The notes beneath the pieces were generated by a model. That model was not told where the DNA came from and searched no databases. It saw only the letters and a list, made by a program, of their open reading frames with translations. 62,879 bases of DNA from JACQNR01 sp049515175 (lineage in GTDB: Bacteria; Acidobacteriota; Terriglobia; UBA7540), in NCBI GenBank assembly GCA_049515175.1, contig JBEKUI010000001.1, positions 1-62,879 of the forward strand. Direction: 5' to 3'. Each line of letters opens with the position of its first letter. Positions within the stretch are counted from its first letter, which is position 1. The position numbers and the translations under genes were made by a program. Shown here one piece after another: positions 16,860 to 27,117 of this stretch.

Positions 16860-19800
16860 TTAGAACCTGAGCTTAAGTCCTAGTTGGACATACCGCTCGC
16901 CGTAGCCAGAGCTGATCTGACCAAATTTCCCTCCACACGCTCCGAGGACGTTCGTGCAGGTTGTGTTGGGGTTATAGAAGTGAGGCGAGTTGGTCAAGTT
17001 CTGCGCCTCCGCACGGAACTCCAGGTCGTAGCGCTCTGTCAGCTTGAAGTGCCGGAACAAGCTGGCATCCATCTGTACCAGACCTGGTCCCCTCAGCCAA
17101 GAGGGGTTCCGCCCCACGGTCCCCATCGTGCCGGGGTCCTGGACCGGAGCGAAGCTTGCCGGGTCAAACCAGTATTGACCCGGGCCTTGCCCCTTCAGGT
17201 ATTTAACGGGTGCGATCTGGTTTGGATCCTGGCTCGTGCCTGGGGTATTGAGGTCGCCGCCGCCACTTTGGCCCAGAGTAAGCGGAGAACCGGTCCAGGC
17301 GCTGAAAACACCATTGACCTGCCAGCCGCCGAGAACTGCTCGAGAGACTCTCTCGGTGTTGGCCCATTGCTTGCCGGTTCCGAAGGGCAGCTCGTACACG
17401 AACGCCGCCTTGAACATTTGGGTGTGATCAAAGTCTGACACCCCTCGATTGAGCGACTGGCACCCCTGGGGCATCGCGGGTGAGGCAGCACAAGTAAACC
17501 TCAGCGCGTTTTCCCAACTATTGTCACTGGTGTAGCCGACCACCTTCGACCAGGTGTAGGACCCCTGGACATACAACCCCTTGCTAAAGTGACGATTGAG
17601 CGTGGTCTGGAGCGAGTTGTAGTGGGTGTCCAAATAGCCCTGGAAGGCGTAGGTGCCAGCAGTGCGACCGAAGCTCAACCCCTCCACTTGACTGGTCGCC
17701 TCGCACAGGGCAGGATCGGAAGCGAAAAGTGGCTGACTGCACGCTCCACCACCCAGCGTTGCGGGGTTCAGGGTCCTCCCGTTCATCATGTGGACATAGT
17801 GATTGCCCACATAACCAACGCTGAGGAGGAATTCGTGGGGCAACTGGCGTTCAACAAAGACGTTCCAGGACTCGATGTAGGCGCGTTTGAATTCGCCTGG
17901 GGCGAGAGTCCCGACGTCCACGTTGTTGGGAGCAACGATGGCACCCGAGGAAATGACGGGATCCGGGATCAGGGGGATGCCATCCGCGAAGGTGCCGAGT
18001 GGCTGCCAACCGCTCCATCGTGAGCTCGGCACCACGTTCGCCGCCCCCAACGCCAGGGGGAAGAAGCCCCGCAGTGGCCTTTCGAGTGGTAGCGAATCGT
18101 TCGACATGCCAAACCCGGCTCGAATCACCGTCTTGTCTTTGAAGCGGTACGCCAGCCCGAGTCTCGGCATGAAGAGCCTCTTGCTCGATGTCGCCCCCAG
18201 GTGGATGGGGTTACCACCCACGCCGCCGAGCAGCGTTTCATTGTTTAAGGGGTTGTACTGCTCGAACTTGATGGTTCCGTCGCGGACGATTAAGGGGTAG
18301 TACTCCCAGCGGACGCCCACGTCCACGGTGAACTTGGGAGTGACCTTCCAACGGTCGCCGAAGTACAGGGCGGATTGTGTGTCCATCGCGGTGTTCTTGA
18401 TGTACTGCGTGCTCTTGTTTGATGAGGAGACAATACCCAAATCGAACAAGGCCACTTCATTCTGCCGGCCCGTGGCAAAGCCTTTGCCGGCTGCGACCCC
18501 GCCCGAGGTGAAGACCGGGAATTGCTCATACGTCGGTTTCCCTTGTGCATCGACTATGCTGAGGTCGGGGTAATCCAGGCCCGAGTTGTCCGGGGCAAAA
18601 CTTATATACCCCCGCGGGCAGCAGTAGATTTCGGGTTGCCAGTGGTTCAGGTGATTGTGAGAAGCGTCGAACCCGAAGCGCAACTCATGAGCGCCGCGCA
18701 CGACGGTGAGATTGTGGGAAGTGGTGGCCGTCCAGTCGTTGCGGAAGACGGGCTGCCACGAGTTGGCATCGCCGAGAGTATTGAAGTCCCCCGAATAATA
18801 CCCCATGTAGATTCCGGGGAGCCCGGAGTAAAGAGGGTTGCCGTCCGGCGCATTGGAGCCCGGAATTCCCAGGAGGCTCTCACCCAGAGGCTTCCCATAG
18901 GACGGAGGTTGGCTGTTCTCCGCCATGCGCGAGAAGCCCAGGTGGCCGGTCAGCACCATGCTGGGCGACATCGTCCAGGTGTGGCCGACGGTCTCCGTCT
19001 GAGCGAATTGGTGGCCATTACCCGTGGCGTTTCCCCCGCCCGCGGCGCCATACCACGGCGGGTCAAGCGCGTTGAAGTTCTGGCCCATGTACTTGAACCA
19101 AATCGTCTGTTTGTCGGAGCGGTTCCAGTCGATCTTCCCGCCAAAGATCTGGCGCGTGTACTTGTCCACGGTGCTGACGAAGTAGTTCGCAGTCGTGTCT
19201 TGACTGAAGACTTGGCCCTGCGGGAAATAGTTCGGCGTGGGAATCAGGCCCATGAAGGCCATGGCACCCGCGTTAAGCCGGTCGGTAGGAATGACGTTGA
19301 GCGCCCCGCTTGAGGAGAACACAGCGCGACCGGTCCCATCCACATTCCCAGTCGTCGGGTCGAAAACCATCCCCTGCTGCAACTGCACGCTGCCCCCTTC
19401 GGTCGTGGGGACCATGATGGCGTTCCCAGCGGAATCGAAGAGGGGCTTGCCCAGCGCGCTTGAGAAGTCTCCCCCGCGCCAGTCACTGATGGATCCTTGG
19501 GCAGTCGGCGCGACGAGGGCTTGGGCTGAATAGTTATTCCGTTCGAAGAGGCCCTCCCAGTTTGCGAAGAAGAACAGCTTGTTCTTCTTGATTGGCCCCC
19601 CGATGGTGCCGCCGTCCTGGTTAATGATGTGCTTCGCCTTCTTTTGCGTGCCAGGATAGAAGACGTTGCTGGCATCCATGGCGTTGTCGCTGTGGAAGGC
19701 GTAAACAGTACCATGCATCTCGTTGGTTCCGGACTTGGACACCACGTCCGTCGCCACGCCCGCCGTTAGCCCTTTCTCCACGTCAAAGTTGGAGGTCTGG

Positions 19801-20510
19801 ACGTTGACTTCCTGAATCGTGTCCTGCGGCGGGATGAGCAGCATGTGGTTGGGCAGCCAAAGGAACAGGTTCGTGGCGCCATCCACACGCGTGGTGTTGA
19901 TGCGTGGCGGTAAGCCGTTGGCATCAATGTTCAAGGAACGCTCCGGGGTATCTGAATAGGAGTTCGGGTAGGAGCGGGTAATTTGCGAGTCGGAGAAAAC
20001 CCCAGGAGCCAGTAGCTCCACAGTCTGGAAGTTGCGATACGGGTCCGTAGGCAAATTCACGATTGCAAAGCTGGTGATGGTGGTGTGTACATCAGCCTTC
20101 TCCGTCTGCAGCGAGACCGCGGAGGCCTGGACCGTCACCTCTTGCGTGACGCCTCCGACTTCTAACAGCAGGTCTTGCGAGTTGACTTGGCCGACGGCCA
20201 CACGGACGCCGGTCTTCCTCAAAGGCCTGAATCCGCTGACTGTGACGTCAATCGTGTAGGTACCTTGAGGAAGATCCAAGACTCTGTAAACGCCGGTGGC
20301 ATCTGAGGTAGCTTCCCGCTTTAGCCCTGTGGCGTCGTTGGTTATGGTTACTTTTGCACTTGGTACCACGGCCCCGGACGCGTCTGTAACCGCGCCCGTC
20401 ACGGAACCATAGAGACCCTGAGCGTGCAATCGTTGGACAACAAACGGTGCCAGAAACAAGCTGACACCGGCGAGAAAAATCAAGCACAGCCGTGTTGCCT
20501 TTTGGGGCAT
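16860..20510 (-). CDS. Oar-like TonB-dependent receptor with carboxypeptidase-regulatory domain
   Basis: The start at 20510 is set by AGGAGGTAAC directly upstream. The frame runs 84 codons further but those residues are not a leader. The 1216-residue product starts with a signal peptide (MPQKATRLCLIFLAGVSLFL..LHAQ). An N-terminal carboxypeptidase-regulatory-like domain follows (about 30-110; GSVTGAVTDASGAVVPSAKV), then a plug (IQEVNVQTSNFDVEKGLTAG) and a large beta-barrel ending in QLGLKLRF, with the terminal aromatic residue typical of outer-membrane barrels. This architecture is expanded in Acidobacteriota. The ligand is unknown. The gene ends at a strong terminator and is probably monocistronic. 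Confidence 0.93.
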   Translation of the reverse strand: MPQKATRLCLIFLAGVSLFLAPFVVQRLHAQGLYGSVTGAVTDASGAVVPSAKVTITNDATGLKREATSDATGVYRVLDLPQGTYTIDVTVSGFRPLRKTGVRVAVGQVNSQDLLLEVGGVTQEVTVQASAVSLQTEKADVHTTITSFAIVNLPTDPYRNFQTVELLAPGVFSDSQITRSYPNSYSDTPERSLNIDANGLPPRINTTRVDGATNLFLWLPNHMLLIPPQDTIQEVNVQTSNFDVEKGLTAGVATDVVSKSGTNEMHGTVYAFHSDNAMDASNVFYPGTQKKAKHIINQDGGTIGGPIKKNKLFFFANWEGLFERNNYSAQALVAPTAQGSISDWRGGDFSSALGKPLFDSAGNAIMVPTTEGGSVQLQQGMVFDPTTGNVDGTGRAVFSSSGALNVIPTDRLNAGAMAFMGLIPTPNYFPQGQVFSQDTTANYFVSTVDKYTRQIFGGKIDWNRSDKQTIWFKYMGQNFNALDPPWYGAAGGGNATGNGHQFAQTETVGHTWTMSPSMVLTGHLGFSRMAENSQPPSYGKPLGESLLGIPGSNAPDGNPLYSGLPGIYMGYYSGDFNTLGDANSWQPVFRNDWTATTSHNLTVVRGAHELRFGFDASHNHLNHWQPEIYCCPRGYISFAPDNSGLDYPDLSIVDAQGKPTYEQFPVFTSGGVAAGKGFATGRQNEVALFDLGIVSSSNKSTQYIKNTAMDTQSALYFGDRWKVTPKFTVDVGVRWEYYPLIVRDGTIKFEQYNPLNNETLLGGVGGNPIHLGATSSKRLFMPRLGLAYRFKDKTVIRAGFGMSNDSLPLERPLRGFFPLALGAANVVPSSRWSGWQPLGTFADGIPLIPDPVISSGAIVAPNNVDVGTLAPGEFKRAYIESWNVFVERQLPHEFLLSVGYVGNHYVHMMNGRTLNPATLGGGACSQPLFASDPALCEATSQVEGLSFGRTAGTYAFQGYLDTHYNSLQTTLNRHFSKGLYVQGSYTWSKVVGYTSDNSWENALRFTCAASPAMPQGCQSLNRGVSDFDHTQMFKAAFVYELPFGTGKQWANTERVSRAVLGGWQVNGVFSAWTGSPLTLGQSGGGDLNTPGTSQDPNQIAPVKYLKGQGPGQYWFDPASFAPVQDPGTMGTVGRNPSWLRGPGLVQMDASLFRHFKLTERYDLEFRAEAQNLTNSPHFYNPNTTCTNVLGACGGKFGQISSGYGERYVQLGLKLRF

Positions 20511-21277
20511 GTTACCTCCTGATGGTTGAGTGCTATGACTGTAAACAGCCGCGACGGTCGAAAGACAGCCTCCACCAGCCCGGCGGCCAGCCGGGGAAGT
20601 GCACAAATAGGCCGGGGTCTGGTCCGGAGACATAATGGACCGCGCTGCGCCGTCTTTCTGACCGATTCGCAGATGCTCTCTAGCTTGGTTGTTGTTGGCC
20701 TGCAAATACACTAACTCTCCCTGCTTAAACCCACTAGCCAAGCGGAGCAAGAAAGGGGCCAAATTGGATTTTACATGTTACCTAGTCAGCCTGGCCTTAT
20801 GTACTTGATTCCAGACATCCAGCGGACTTACCATCGAACCAGGGTGGTTTCGCCCTCCAGCAGAAATATGATTTTCGGGATACTCGCCTTTGAAGTTCTG
20901 TATTCTAGAGGACCCGAGGTTTCCCATTTGGGGAGAGTCTTTTCAGATTGGGGAGGATTCTGTCTGCTTCGAGGGTTGGGCATGGATGGGACTTCCCTCA
21001 TAGCGAGTCACGGCCATCCCTCCAAAACCACAAGCACTCCCTACGCATAGTCTGCAATCTGAGGGCGTCCGCGGCGCTCCGATTCACCCGGGCAAAAGCC
21101 GGGAGGCGCTTGGAACGTACAGATTGAAGGTGCTTACATTATCGCCTCTCGAGGTTATAATGTTGAGGGATTGCGGGCCTCGTGGGGCGAGGGCCGGGGG
21201 AGAGGAATGAAGGCGGAACGTACCACGGTACGCCCCCACTGAGCCTCTATTTTCTTGTCGCAACAAGGCTACTTACG
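20511..21277. other. Divergent intergenic region upstream of the TonB receptor and sulfatase genes
   Basis: This 770-base gap between diverging genes has no supported ORF. It must hold promoters for both, but I cannot place them with confidence. Apart from short AT-richer stretches (20760-20960) nothing stands out. Confidence 0.5.
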
Positions 21278-23404
21278 GTGAAGGGATTCCCGAAAGACCT
21301 GACAGTTTGCGCTATTGTTCTCCTGGGGGCCTGTGGCTCCACTGGGTTTCCTCAGGGCCATCCCAGCCGCGATCCCGTTGGCACGCCGGTATTGCTGATC
21401 ACAGTTGACACGCTGCGCGCAGACCACCTGGGCTGCTACGGGGCGCGCAACATTCACACCCCCGCCATGGACGGGCTGGCGGCGCAAGGCGTGCGCTTCG
21501 ACCATGCCCTGGCGCAGGTCCCCATCACGCCCCCATCTCATGCTGTGATCCTGACTGGGACCTACCCTATGTACAATGGCTTGCGGGGCTTCACCAGCGG
21601 TCCGTTGCCGAAAGGCGTCGGGGTGCTGGCCGAAGCCTTCCAACGTCGCGGCTACGATACGGCGGCCTTCGTGAGCTCGGCCGTGCTGGAATCAAGTTGG
21701 GGATTCAATCGCGGCTTCCAAGAGTACGACGACCGTTTTAACGTGCGGCAGGTGGAAATCGGCAATCCTGCGGCCATCGAGCGTCGCGCCGAAGAGACGG
21801 TCGGCCACCTGCTGGCTTGGTTCCAGGCCCGTTCTACCGGTGGGACCAGCGCGCGCCCTTTCTTTGTCTGGCTGCACCTCTACGATCCCCACACCCCCTA
21901 TAACCCGCCGGAGCCTTTCCGCACCCAGTATGCCGGCCACCGTTACGACGGCGAAATTGCCTATGCGGACAGCCAGCTTGCCCGGCTGTTTGAGTATCTG
22001 CGCAACAACCACCTCTACGATCGGACCCTCATTGCCCTGATGAGCGATCACGGTGAGTCATTGGGCGAGCATGGCGAAGACGAGCACGGCTTCTTTATCT
22101 ACAACTCCACCCTGCATGTCCCGCTGATTTTCAAGCTGCCCGCAGGGATGGGTACGCCACACGTGGTTCGCCGCCTTGTGGGAATTATCGACGTGGCGCC
22201 CACGCTGCTCGATTTGCTACACCTGCAGGACCCGCTGAGCCGGCAGTTTCAGGGAACCAGCCTGGTTCCAGACATCCTGGAAAAGGGCGCAGCCCGTGAG
22301 CGCCCTGTCTATGCTGAAACCTACTATCCACGCGATTCTTTCGGCTGGAGCGAGCTGCGCGGCATCACTACCGAGCGCTTCAAATACATCCATGCGCCGC
22401 ACCCCGAGTTCTACGACCTTCGGAGCGATCCCCAGGAAGCCCACAACCTGTACGCTGAGCGCGCCTCGCTTACCGCGGCGCTGCGCGAGCAACTGACCGG
22501 CCTCGAACGGCGCTATGCCTCCACCCAGCCCACACCGAAGGGGCCGCCCTTGCCTGCGGAAACCGTCGAAAAGCTCAAATCGCTAGGGTATATAGCCTAT
22601 TCGGTTGCAGCGCAACCCGCCGCGGCCGGGCCACTCCTCGATCCCAAGGACCAATTAAGAGTTTTCAAAGCGGTCATGCGCGCGCATACCCTAAACGAGG
22701 CGGGGCGGTACGAGGAGTCCAATCAGGCCCTGGAGCCACTGGCCACCGAAGAGCCGCGCCTCTTCGTGATTCCTTTCCTCAAGGCGGAAAATTATTCTCA
22801 GACCCACCGCTGGCACGAAGCCGAGAAGAGCTATCAAGATTGCTTGAAGCTCAATTCTACGTTCGACCGAGCCCTCATGGGCTTGGCACGCGTCTACATG
22901 GTCAAAGGTGAGGAGGAGAAAGCGCGGCCGTTGCTGGAACTGGTGATTCACCAATCCCCTCGCGATATTTTCGCCATTCATGCCCTGGGGAGAATTGCGC
23001 GCCAAGAAGGAAACAACGAGGAAGCTTATCGTTACCTCCTCAAAGCCGCCGAAGCGAAGCCTTCCATCGCGATTTTCCAGCAGGAACTGGGAATCACCTT
23101 AGTCGACCTTAAGCGCTTTCAAGAAGCCCTCGGCCCGCTGAGCCGCGCCGAAAAGCTCGGGCAGGAAGACCCCCGCCTCGAACATTACTTAGGGACGGCC
23201 CTGGCCAATGTCGGCCGATTCAAGGAAGCCACGGAGTGCTATCAAAAAGCCTTGAAGATGAAGCCGGACCTCGCGCCGGCGCGTCTGAGTCTTGCCTTCG
23301 CCTACCTCAACCTTGGCGATCGCGACAGCGCGAGGCGCGAGTTCAGCACCTTCTGCCAGCAGAACCCCTCACAATGCGCGCAATACCGAAATAAATTCGA
23401 ATGA
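21278..23404 (+). CDS. Sulfatase-family lipoprotein with C-terminal TPR domain
   Basis: GTG 21278 is chosen because it yields a lipoprotein signal (MKGFPKDLTVCAIVLLGAC, lipobox Cys19); the frame from 21182 adds 32 residues without signal features. Residues 37-390 are an alkaline-phosphatase-superfamily sulfatase domain: metal site LLITVDTLRADHLG (Asp44, Asp49), the nucleophile region ITPPSHAVILTG and SDHGESLGEHGE. At the position of the sulfatase formylglycine cysteine (C-x-P-S-R) there is Thr84 in T-P-P-S-H, so classical sulfatase activity is unlikely. A phosphotransferase or phosphodiesterase using Thr, as in lipoteichoic acid synthases, is possible. Residues about 470-708 contain several TPR repeats (KALKMKPDLAPARLSLAFAY). 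It is probably anchored in the envelope. Confidence 0.85.
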   Translation: MKGFPKDLTVCAIVLLGACGSTGFPQGHPSRDPVGTPVLLITVDTLRADHLGCYGARNIHTPAMDGLAAQGVRFDHALAQVPITPPSHAVILTGTYPMYNGLRGFTSGPLPKGVGVLAEAFQRRGYDTAAFVSSAVLESSWGFNRGFQEYDDRFNVRQVEIGNPAAIERRAEETVGHLLAWFQARSTGGTSARPFFVWLHLYDPHTPYNPPEPFRTQYAGHRYDGEIAYADSQLARLFEYLRNNHLYDRTLIALMSDHGESLGEHGEDEHGFFIYNSTLHVPLIFKLPAGMGTPHVVRRLVGIIDVAPTLLDLLHLQDPLSRQFQGTSLVPDILEKGAARERPVYAETYYPRDSFGWSELRGITTERFKYIHAPHPEFYDLRSDPQEAHNLYAERASLTAALREQLTGLERRYASTQPTPKGPPLPAETVEKLKSLGYIAYSVAAQPAAAGPLLDPKDQLRVFKAVMRAHTLNEAGRYEESNQALEPLATEEPRLFVIPFLKAENYSQTHRWHEAEKSYQDCLKLNSTFDRALMGLARVYMVKGEEEKARPLLELVIHQSPRDIFAIHALGRIARQEGNNEEAYRYLLKAAEAKPSIAIFQQELGITLVDLKRFQEALGPLSRAEKLGQEDPRLEHYLGTALANVGRFKEATECYQKALKMKPDLAPARLSLAFAYLNLGDRDSARREFSTFCQQNPSQCAQYRNKFE

Positions 23405-23424
23405 GCTCCGGTGGGACTATCCAG

Positions 23425-24843
23425 CTAGTCCTGGGCCTTTAAGGCGCGCAGGTCCTGGTCAATGCTGCTCACCAAACTCGTCTGCCCGTGCGCCAAGGCC
23501 CCTTCGCGGGCTTGCTGCAGATAGCGCAAGGCTTTCTGCCGGTCGCCGGCTCGGCCGTACGTTGCGCCGAGGGCGTACAGGTATGAAGGCGTTTTTTCGT
23601 CCGCAGGGGTAAGGGTCTTCTCGAATTCTTCAATGCCCCCCTGATAATTGCCCTGGTTGACCAAAATCCGGCCAAGGTTGAAACGGGCCTGCCGATAATC
23701 GGGCCGGCTCTCTAGGGCTTTCTTGAACTCCTCCAGCGCTTCCGAAATCTGGCCCTGGCGTTGCAGCAGGACGCCGAGATTGTTATGGGCTTCAGCGTAG
23801 GCCGGATTGACATGGATTGCCCGCCGAAAAGCTTCCACGGCTTCCGGGTCCCGGCCGTGTTGCATGAGCAACACGCCATAGTCATAGTGGGCCTTGGGAA
23901 ACTGATCAGGGTTGAGCGCAAGGACGGCGCGATAATGCTCTTCCGCTTTCTGGACGTTGCCCATGCGTGCGTACAGGATGATGAGATTGATGTGGGCCAA
24001 CACCAGCTTCGGATCGAGTCGGGCCGCCTTCTCGGTCGCAGCGATAGCGTCCTCGACGCGCCCCACCTGCTCCAACGCGGCTCCGCGCTGGAGAAGAGAG
24101 GTGGCGCTCATATCCAGCGCGCGCAACTGATCGCGCAACGGGTCATCCACCGGGGGAACAATATTCTTGTCCTTTTCATAAAGGCTCAACTCCGCCTGGG
24201 CCTTGTCAGCTTCGCCAAGCTTGCGATACGCCATGGCCAGAGCATAGTGGGCGGGCCCATAGGTAGGGAAGAGCTCACAGGCTTGACTATAGAGCTTCGC
24301 CACCTCTGTCAAGTTCCCTCTGGACGCGTACACCCGGCCCAGGCCGTAATGTGCCTCTGCCGAGTCCGGAGCCCCCTTCAGGATAGTCTCGTAGATCTTC
24401 CCGGCTTCCTCGCTTCTCCCGGATTCCAGAAGGCTTTCGGCCAGCTTCAATTGAGCGGGCAGGTAATCGGGCCTGAGCTGGAGCCCGGATGTCAGAATGG
24501 GCACGGCCTCGTGCCTCTTTTTATCTTTGAGCAGGAGCGATCCCCAGTAGTACAGCCACTTGAAGGACCGGGGGTCGAGTTCGTGCGCGCGCTGGTAGCA
24601 GAGGGCTGCCGCGTCGGACCGGTTGTACAGGTCCAAAAGCATTCCCAACTTTCCGACCGCGCTGGCATCCTTGCGATGCCCGCGGGCGGCGGTGTAAGCC
24701 TGCTGAACTTGCTCCTGGATTTCAGGAGGAAGCTCTGTGATGCTGAGCAGCGGTATCTCGGGTAGCCGGGGAGTTTGCGCGGCGAAGGCAGACGAACCCA
24801 GAGCAAGCATAACCGCAAGCAGCGGTGAGCTCCGCTTCTGCAT
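23425..24843 (-). CDS. Exported tetratricopeptide-repeat protein
   Basis: This 472-residue protein has a signal peptide (MQKRSSPLLAVMLALGSSAFAAQ) followed by about ten TPR units, for example YGVLLMQHGRDPEAVEAFRR, NNLGVLLQRQGQISEALEEF and FNLGRILVNQGNYQGGIEEF. There is no enzymatic domain. It converges on the sulfatase-TPR gene with only 20 bases between the stops. It is likely a periplasmic interaction scaffold; partner unknown. Confidence 0.88.
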   Translation of the reverse strand: MQKRSSPLLAVMLALGSSAFAAQTPRLPEIPLLSITELPPEIQEQVQQAYTAARGHRKDASAVGKLGMLLDLYNRSDAAALCYQRAHELDPRSFKWLYYWGSLLLKDKKRHEAVPILTSGLQLRPDYLPAQLKLAESLLESGRSEEAGKIYETILKGAPDSAEAHYGLGRVYASRGNLTEVAKLYSQACELFPTYGPAHYALAMAYRKLGEADKAQAELSLYEKDKNIVPPVDDPLRDQLRALDMSATSLLQRGAALEQVGRVEDAIAATEKAARLDPKLVLAHINLIILYARMGNVQKAEEHYRAVLALNPDQFPKAHYDYGVLLMQHGRDPEAVEAFRRAIHVNPAYAEAHNNLGVLLQRQGQISEALEEFKKALESRPDYRQARFNLGRILVNQGNYQGGIEEFEKTLTPADEKTPSYLYALGATYGRAGDRQKALRYLQQAREGALAHGQTSLVSSIDQDLRALKAQD

Positions 24844-24972
24844 GCCATGATTCTACGCCCGGCACTGCTAACCAAATCAAGTCTCAAGTGTCTGGATCCG
24901 CAAATCCTCCTTCGGCTTCAAGCCCAGCGCGACGCGAAATGGGCTGTCTTCCTCACAGATCAAAGACAAGGA

Positions 24973-26061
24973 TCACTTTTTCGGCGCGAGGGCCTGCTGG
25001 AAGAACCGCAGCCAGTTGCCGTGCATGATGGCCTCAATATCGGGCTCGGCGTAACCGCGCGCGCGGAGCAGCGGCGGGATCTTCTGCAAGTCCGCGATCG
25101 TATCGAGGTCGGACGGCGACTGTTCGCGGCCGAAGCCGCCGTCGAGGTCGCTGCCGATTGCCGCGTGGCGCGCGTTGCCGGCAAGCTGGCAGATGTAGTC
25201 AATCTGCCGGATTACCGCTTCCAGGGTAACCACGGAATTGGGAGTGCGGGGTGAAGTCGCGCTCGCGATCTCCGGCGGAACGTACCCGGGATAGAGCATC
25301 CAGGAATCGAAGGCCACGCCGATGACCGCATCGCGCTCCAGCAAACAGCGAATTTGTTCGTCGCTGAATTGCCGGTAGCCGGGCACCAGCGCACGGCAAT
25401 TATTATGGCTGGCGATCACGCGCCCCCGGAAGCGCTCGACGGCCTGCCAGAAGCTCTCGTCAGAGAGATGCGTGACGTCAAGAATCATCCCGGCTTCTTC
25501 CATCGCGCGGAGCATCTCCACGCCCGCCGCCGTCAGGCCGCCCTTGGCGCCGGTGCCGTGGGCATAGGCGCTGGGGCCGTAGTGCGAGAGCCCCACCACG
25601 CGCAGACCCTCATTCCACCACTCGCCCACGTCGCGCGGCGCGAGGATCGGATCGGCGCCTTCCATGCTCAGGATGAAACCCAGCGGGCAGGAGTCGCCGG
25701 ATTTCTTCCACTCCGCCAGATGCGCGTCGATGGCCGGCCAGTCCCGCAGCATGCGCAGCTGGCCCTGGTGCTCAAGGATGCGATACCAGGCCAGCTGGCC
25801 GCGTGCCATGGCGCACGCGATCTCGCGACTGGGATAATCGAGCCGGCTTTCGCCGAGGCCGCTTGCCCGCGCCAGCAGCGTGGCGAGCGAAATCGTCACT
25901 TCCGCCTTGCGCAATTCCGGCAGAGACACGGTGTTGCTCCCGCGGCGCGGGTCTTTCATTCCCGCTTCGTGCCGCCGGATCTCCGCGACCGATAGCGTCA
26001 GATCGCGATTCCAGTTCAGCGCGTTCCACGCCAGGTCGAGATGCGAGTCAATCACGATCAT
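24973..26061 (-). CDS. Membrane dipeptidase (peptidase family M19)
   Basis: This 362-residue zinc dipeptidase of the renal-dipeptidase fold carries the metal ligands in order: His7-x-Asp9 (VIDSHLDLAW), Glu134 (SMEGADP), His198 (DVTHLSD) and His219 (ASHNNCRA), plus GSDLDGG near the C-terminus. It should hydrolyse dipeptides, including those with D-residues. No signal peptide is visible, so it is probably cytoplasmic. Its ATG overlaps the stop of the preceding dehydrogenase gene (ATGA), showing tight coupling. It is the last gene of the GH116-GH20-dehydrogenase-M19 operon. Confidence 0.92.
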   Translation of the reverse strand: MIVIDSHLDLAWNALNWNRDLTLSVAEIRRHEAGMKDPRRGSNTVSLPELRKAEVTISLATLLARASGLGESRLDYPSREIACAMARGQLAWYRILEHQGQLRMLRDWPAIDAHLAEWKKSGDSCPLGFILSMEGADPILAPRDVGEWWNEGLRVVGLSHYGPSAYAHGTGAKGGLTAAGVEMLRAMEEAGMILDVTHLSDESFWQAVERFRGRVIASHNNCRALVPGYRQFSDEQIRCLLERDAVIGVAFDSWMLYPGYVPPEIASATSPRTPNSVVTLEAVIRQIDYICQLAGNARHAAIGSDLDGGFGREQSPSDLDTIADLQKIPPLLRARGYAEPDIEAIMHGNWLRFFQQALAPKK

Positions 26062-27101
26062 CGCCCCACCCTCTTTCTGGCGCGTGGGCGCGCGCCCGCT
26101 CGCTCGCCGGAATCACCGGGATACTTCAGCGCCAGGGCGCGAATGTCGTAGGTGAATTCCAGAAATCGTTTCTCCCAGCGCCGGGCGGAGGCGGAGGTGT
26201 ATTTGTAGAAGCCGCGCGCGTTCGCGACGCCCTGCGCGCCGGACTTCACCACGTCGCTGATCAGGCGCGGTACTTCCGTCGAGCGGCACAGGTCTGGCAG
26301 CAGATCCCGCATCACCGTTTCATAGGCGGGAACTCCCGTCAGGTCCATATAACGGAACGGTCCGGCGAAGGTAATCCAATAGCCAAAGTCATTGCGCAAC
26401 GAGCGGTCCACGTCCTCGACCGTGGCATAGCCCGATTCGACAAGAAAGAAAGCCTCGCGCAGCAGTGCGTACATGCAGCGATTGGTAATGAAACCGCGTA
26501 TATCGCGCCGGACGATGGACGCCTCCTTGGCCCAGAATCGGGAGAGCTCTCGCACGCGCTCGGCATTTGCAGGATCCGTCCGCTCGCCGCAGATGATCTC
26601 CATGAAGCGCGTCACGTGCGCCGGCTCCGCCCAGTGCGTCCCCAGGACGCGCTCGGGATGGGCGGCGTTCTTCTGGAGCAACGAAATCGGGATCGCGGAA
26701 GTGTTGCTCCCGATGATCGTCGCCGGCCCCACCACGTCCTCCACGCCGGCGATGACGCGTTTCTTGGCCTCCACATTTTCGGTGATCGCCTCGATAACCA
26801 CCTGGGCGCCACGAAGCGCGGCGTAATCGTCCGCCACGGTAAACCGGCGCAGGATGGCATCGGGCTTTTTGCGCAGCAGCTTCTCCCGCCGCATTTCTTT
26901 CAGCAGGGCGCCGATTCGCCGCGCGGCGCTTCGACGCTTGCGCGCGTCGAGGTCAATCCCGGTCACTGGATGCCCGGCAGCGAGTAGGCAAGTGGCGATG
27001 CTCGTCCCCATCAGCCCCAGCCCTATTACGCCTGCCGGCACACTCGCCGTCGCCCGCTCGCCGGCGGACGCCTTCCCTTCCCGACTCTGCCGTGATTTCA
27101 C
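26058..27101 (-). CDS. 3-hydroxyacyl-CoA dehydrogenase family protein
   Basis: A GTG at 27101 follows GAGGAG six bases upstream. The 347-residue protein has the NAD-binding motif GLGLMG (27-32) and acidic residue in GIDLD. The catalytic His and its partner are in GTHWAEPAHVTRFMEII, and the C-terminal dimer domain carries GFITNRCMYALLREAFFLVE, matching the family. The His-containing motif is close to but not identical with GTHFFNP of fatty-acid enzymes, so the substrate may be a different 3-hydroxyacid. It lies 16 bases after the GH20 gene and overlaps the M19 gene by 4 bases. Confidence 0.9.
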   Translation of the reverse strand: MKSRQSREGKASAGERATASVPAGVIGLGLMGTSIATCLLAAGHPVTGIDLDARKRRSAARRIGALLKEMRREKLLRKKPDAILRRFTVADDYAALRGAQVVIEAITENVEAKKRVIAGVEDVVGPATIIGSNTSAIPISLLQKNAAHPERVLGTHWAEPAHVTRFMEIICGERTDPANAERVRELSRFWAKEASIVRRDIRGFITNRCMYALLREAFFLVESGYATVEDVDRSLRNDFGYWITFAGPFRYMDLTGVPAYETVMRDLLPDLCRSTEVPRLISDVVKSGAQGVANARGFYKYTSASARRWEKRFLEFTYDIRALALKYPGDSGERAGARPRARKRVGR

Positions 27102-27117
27102 AGTCTGCTCCTCATTG

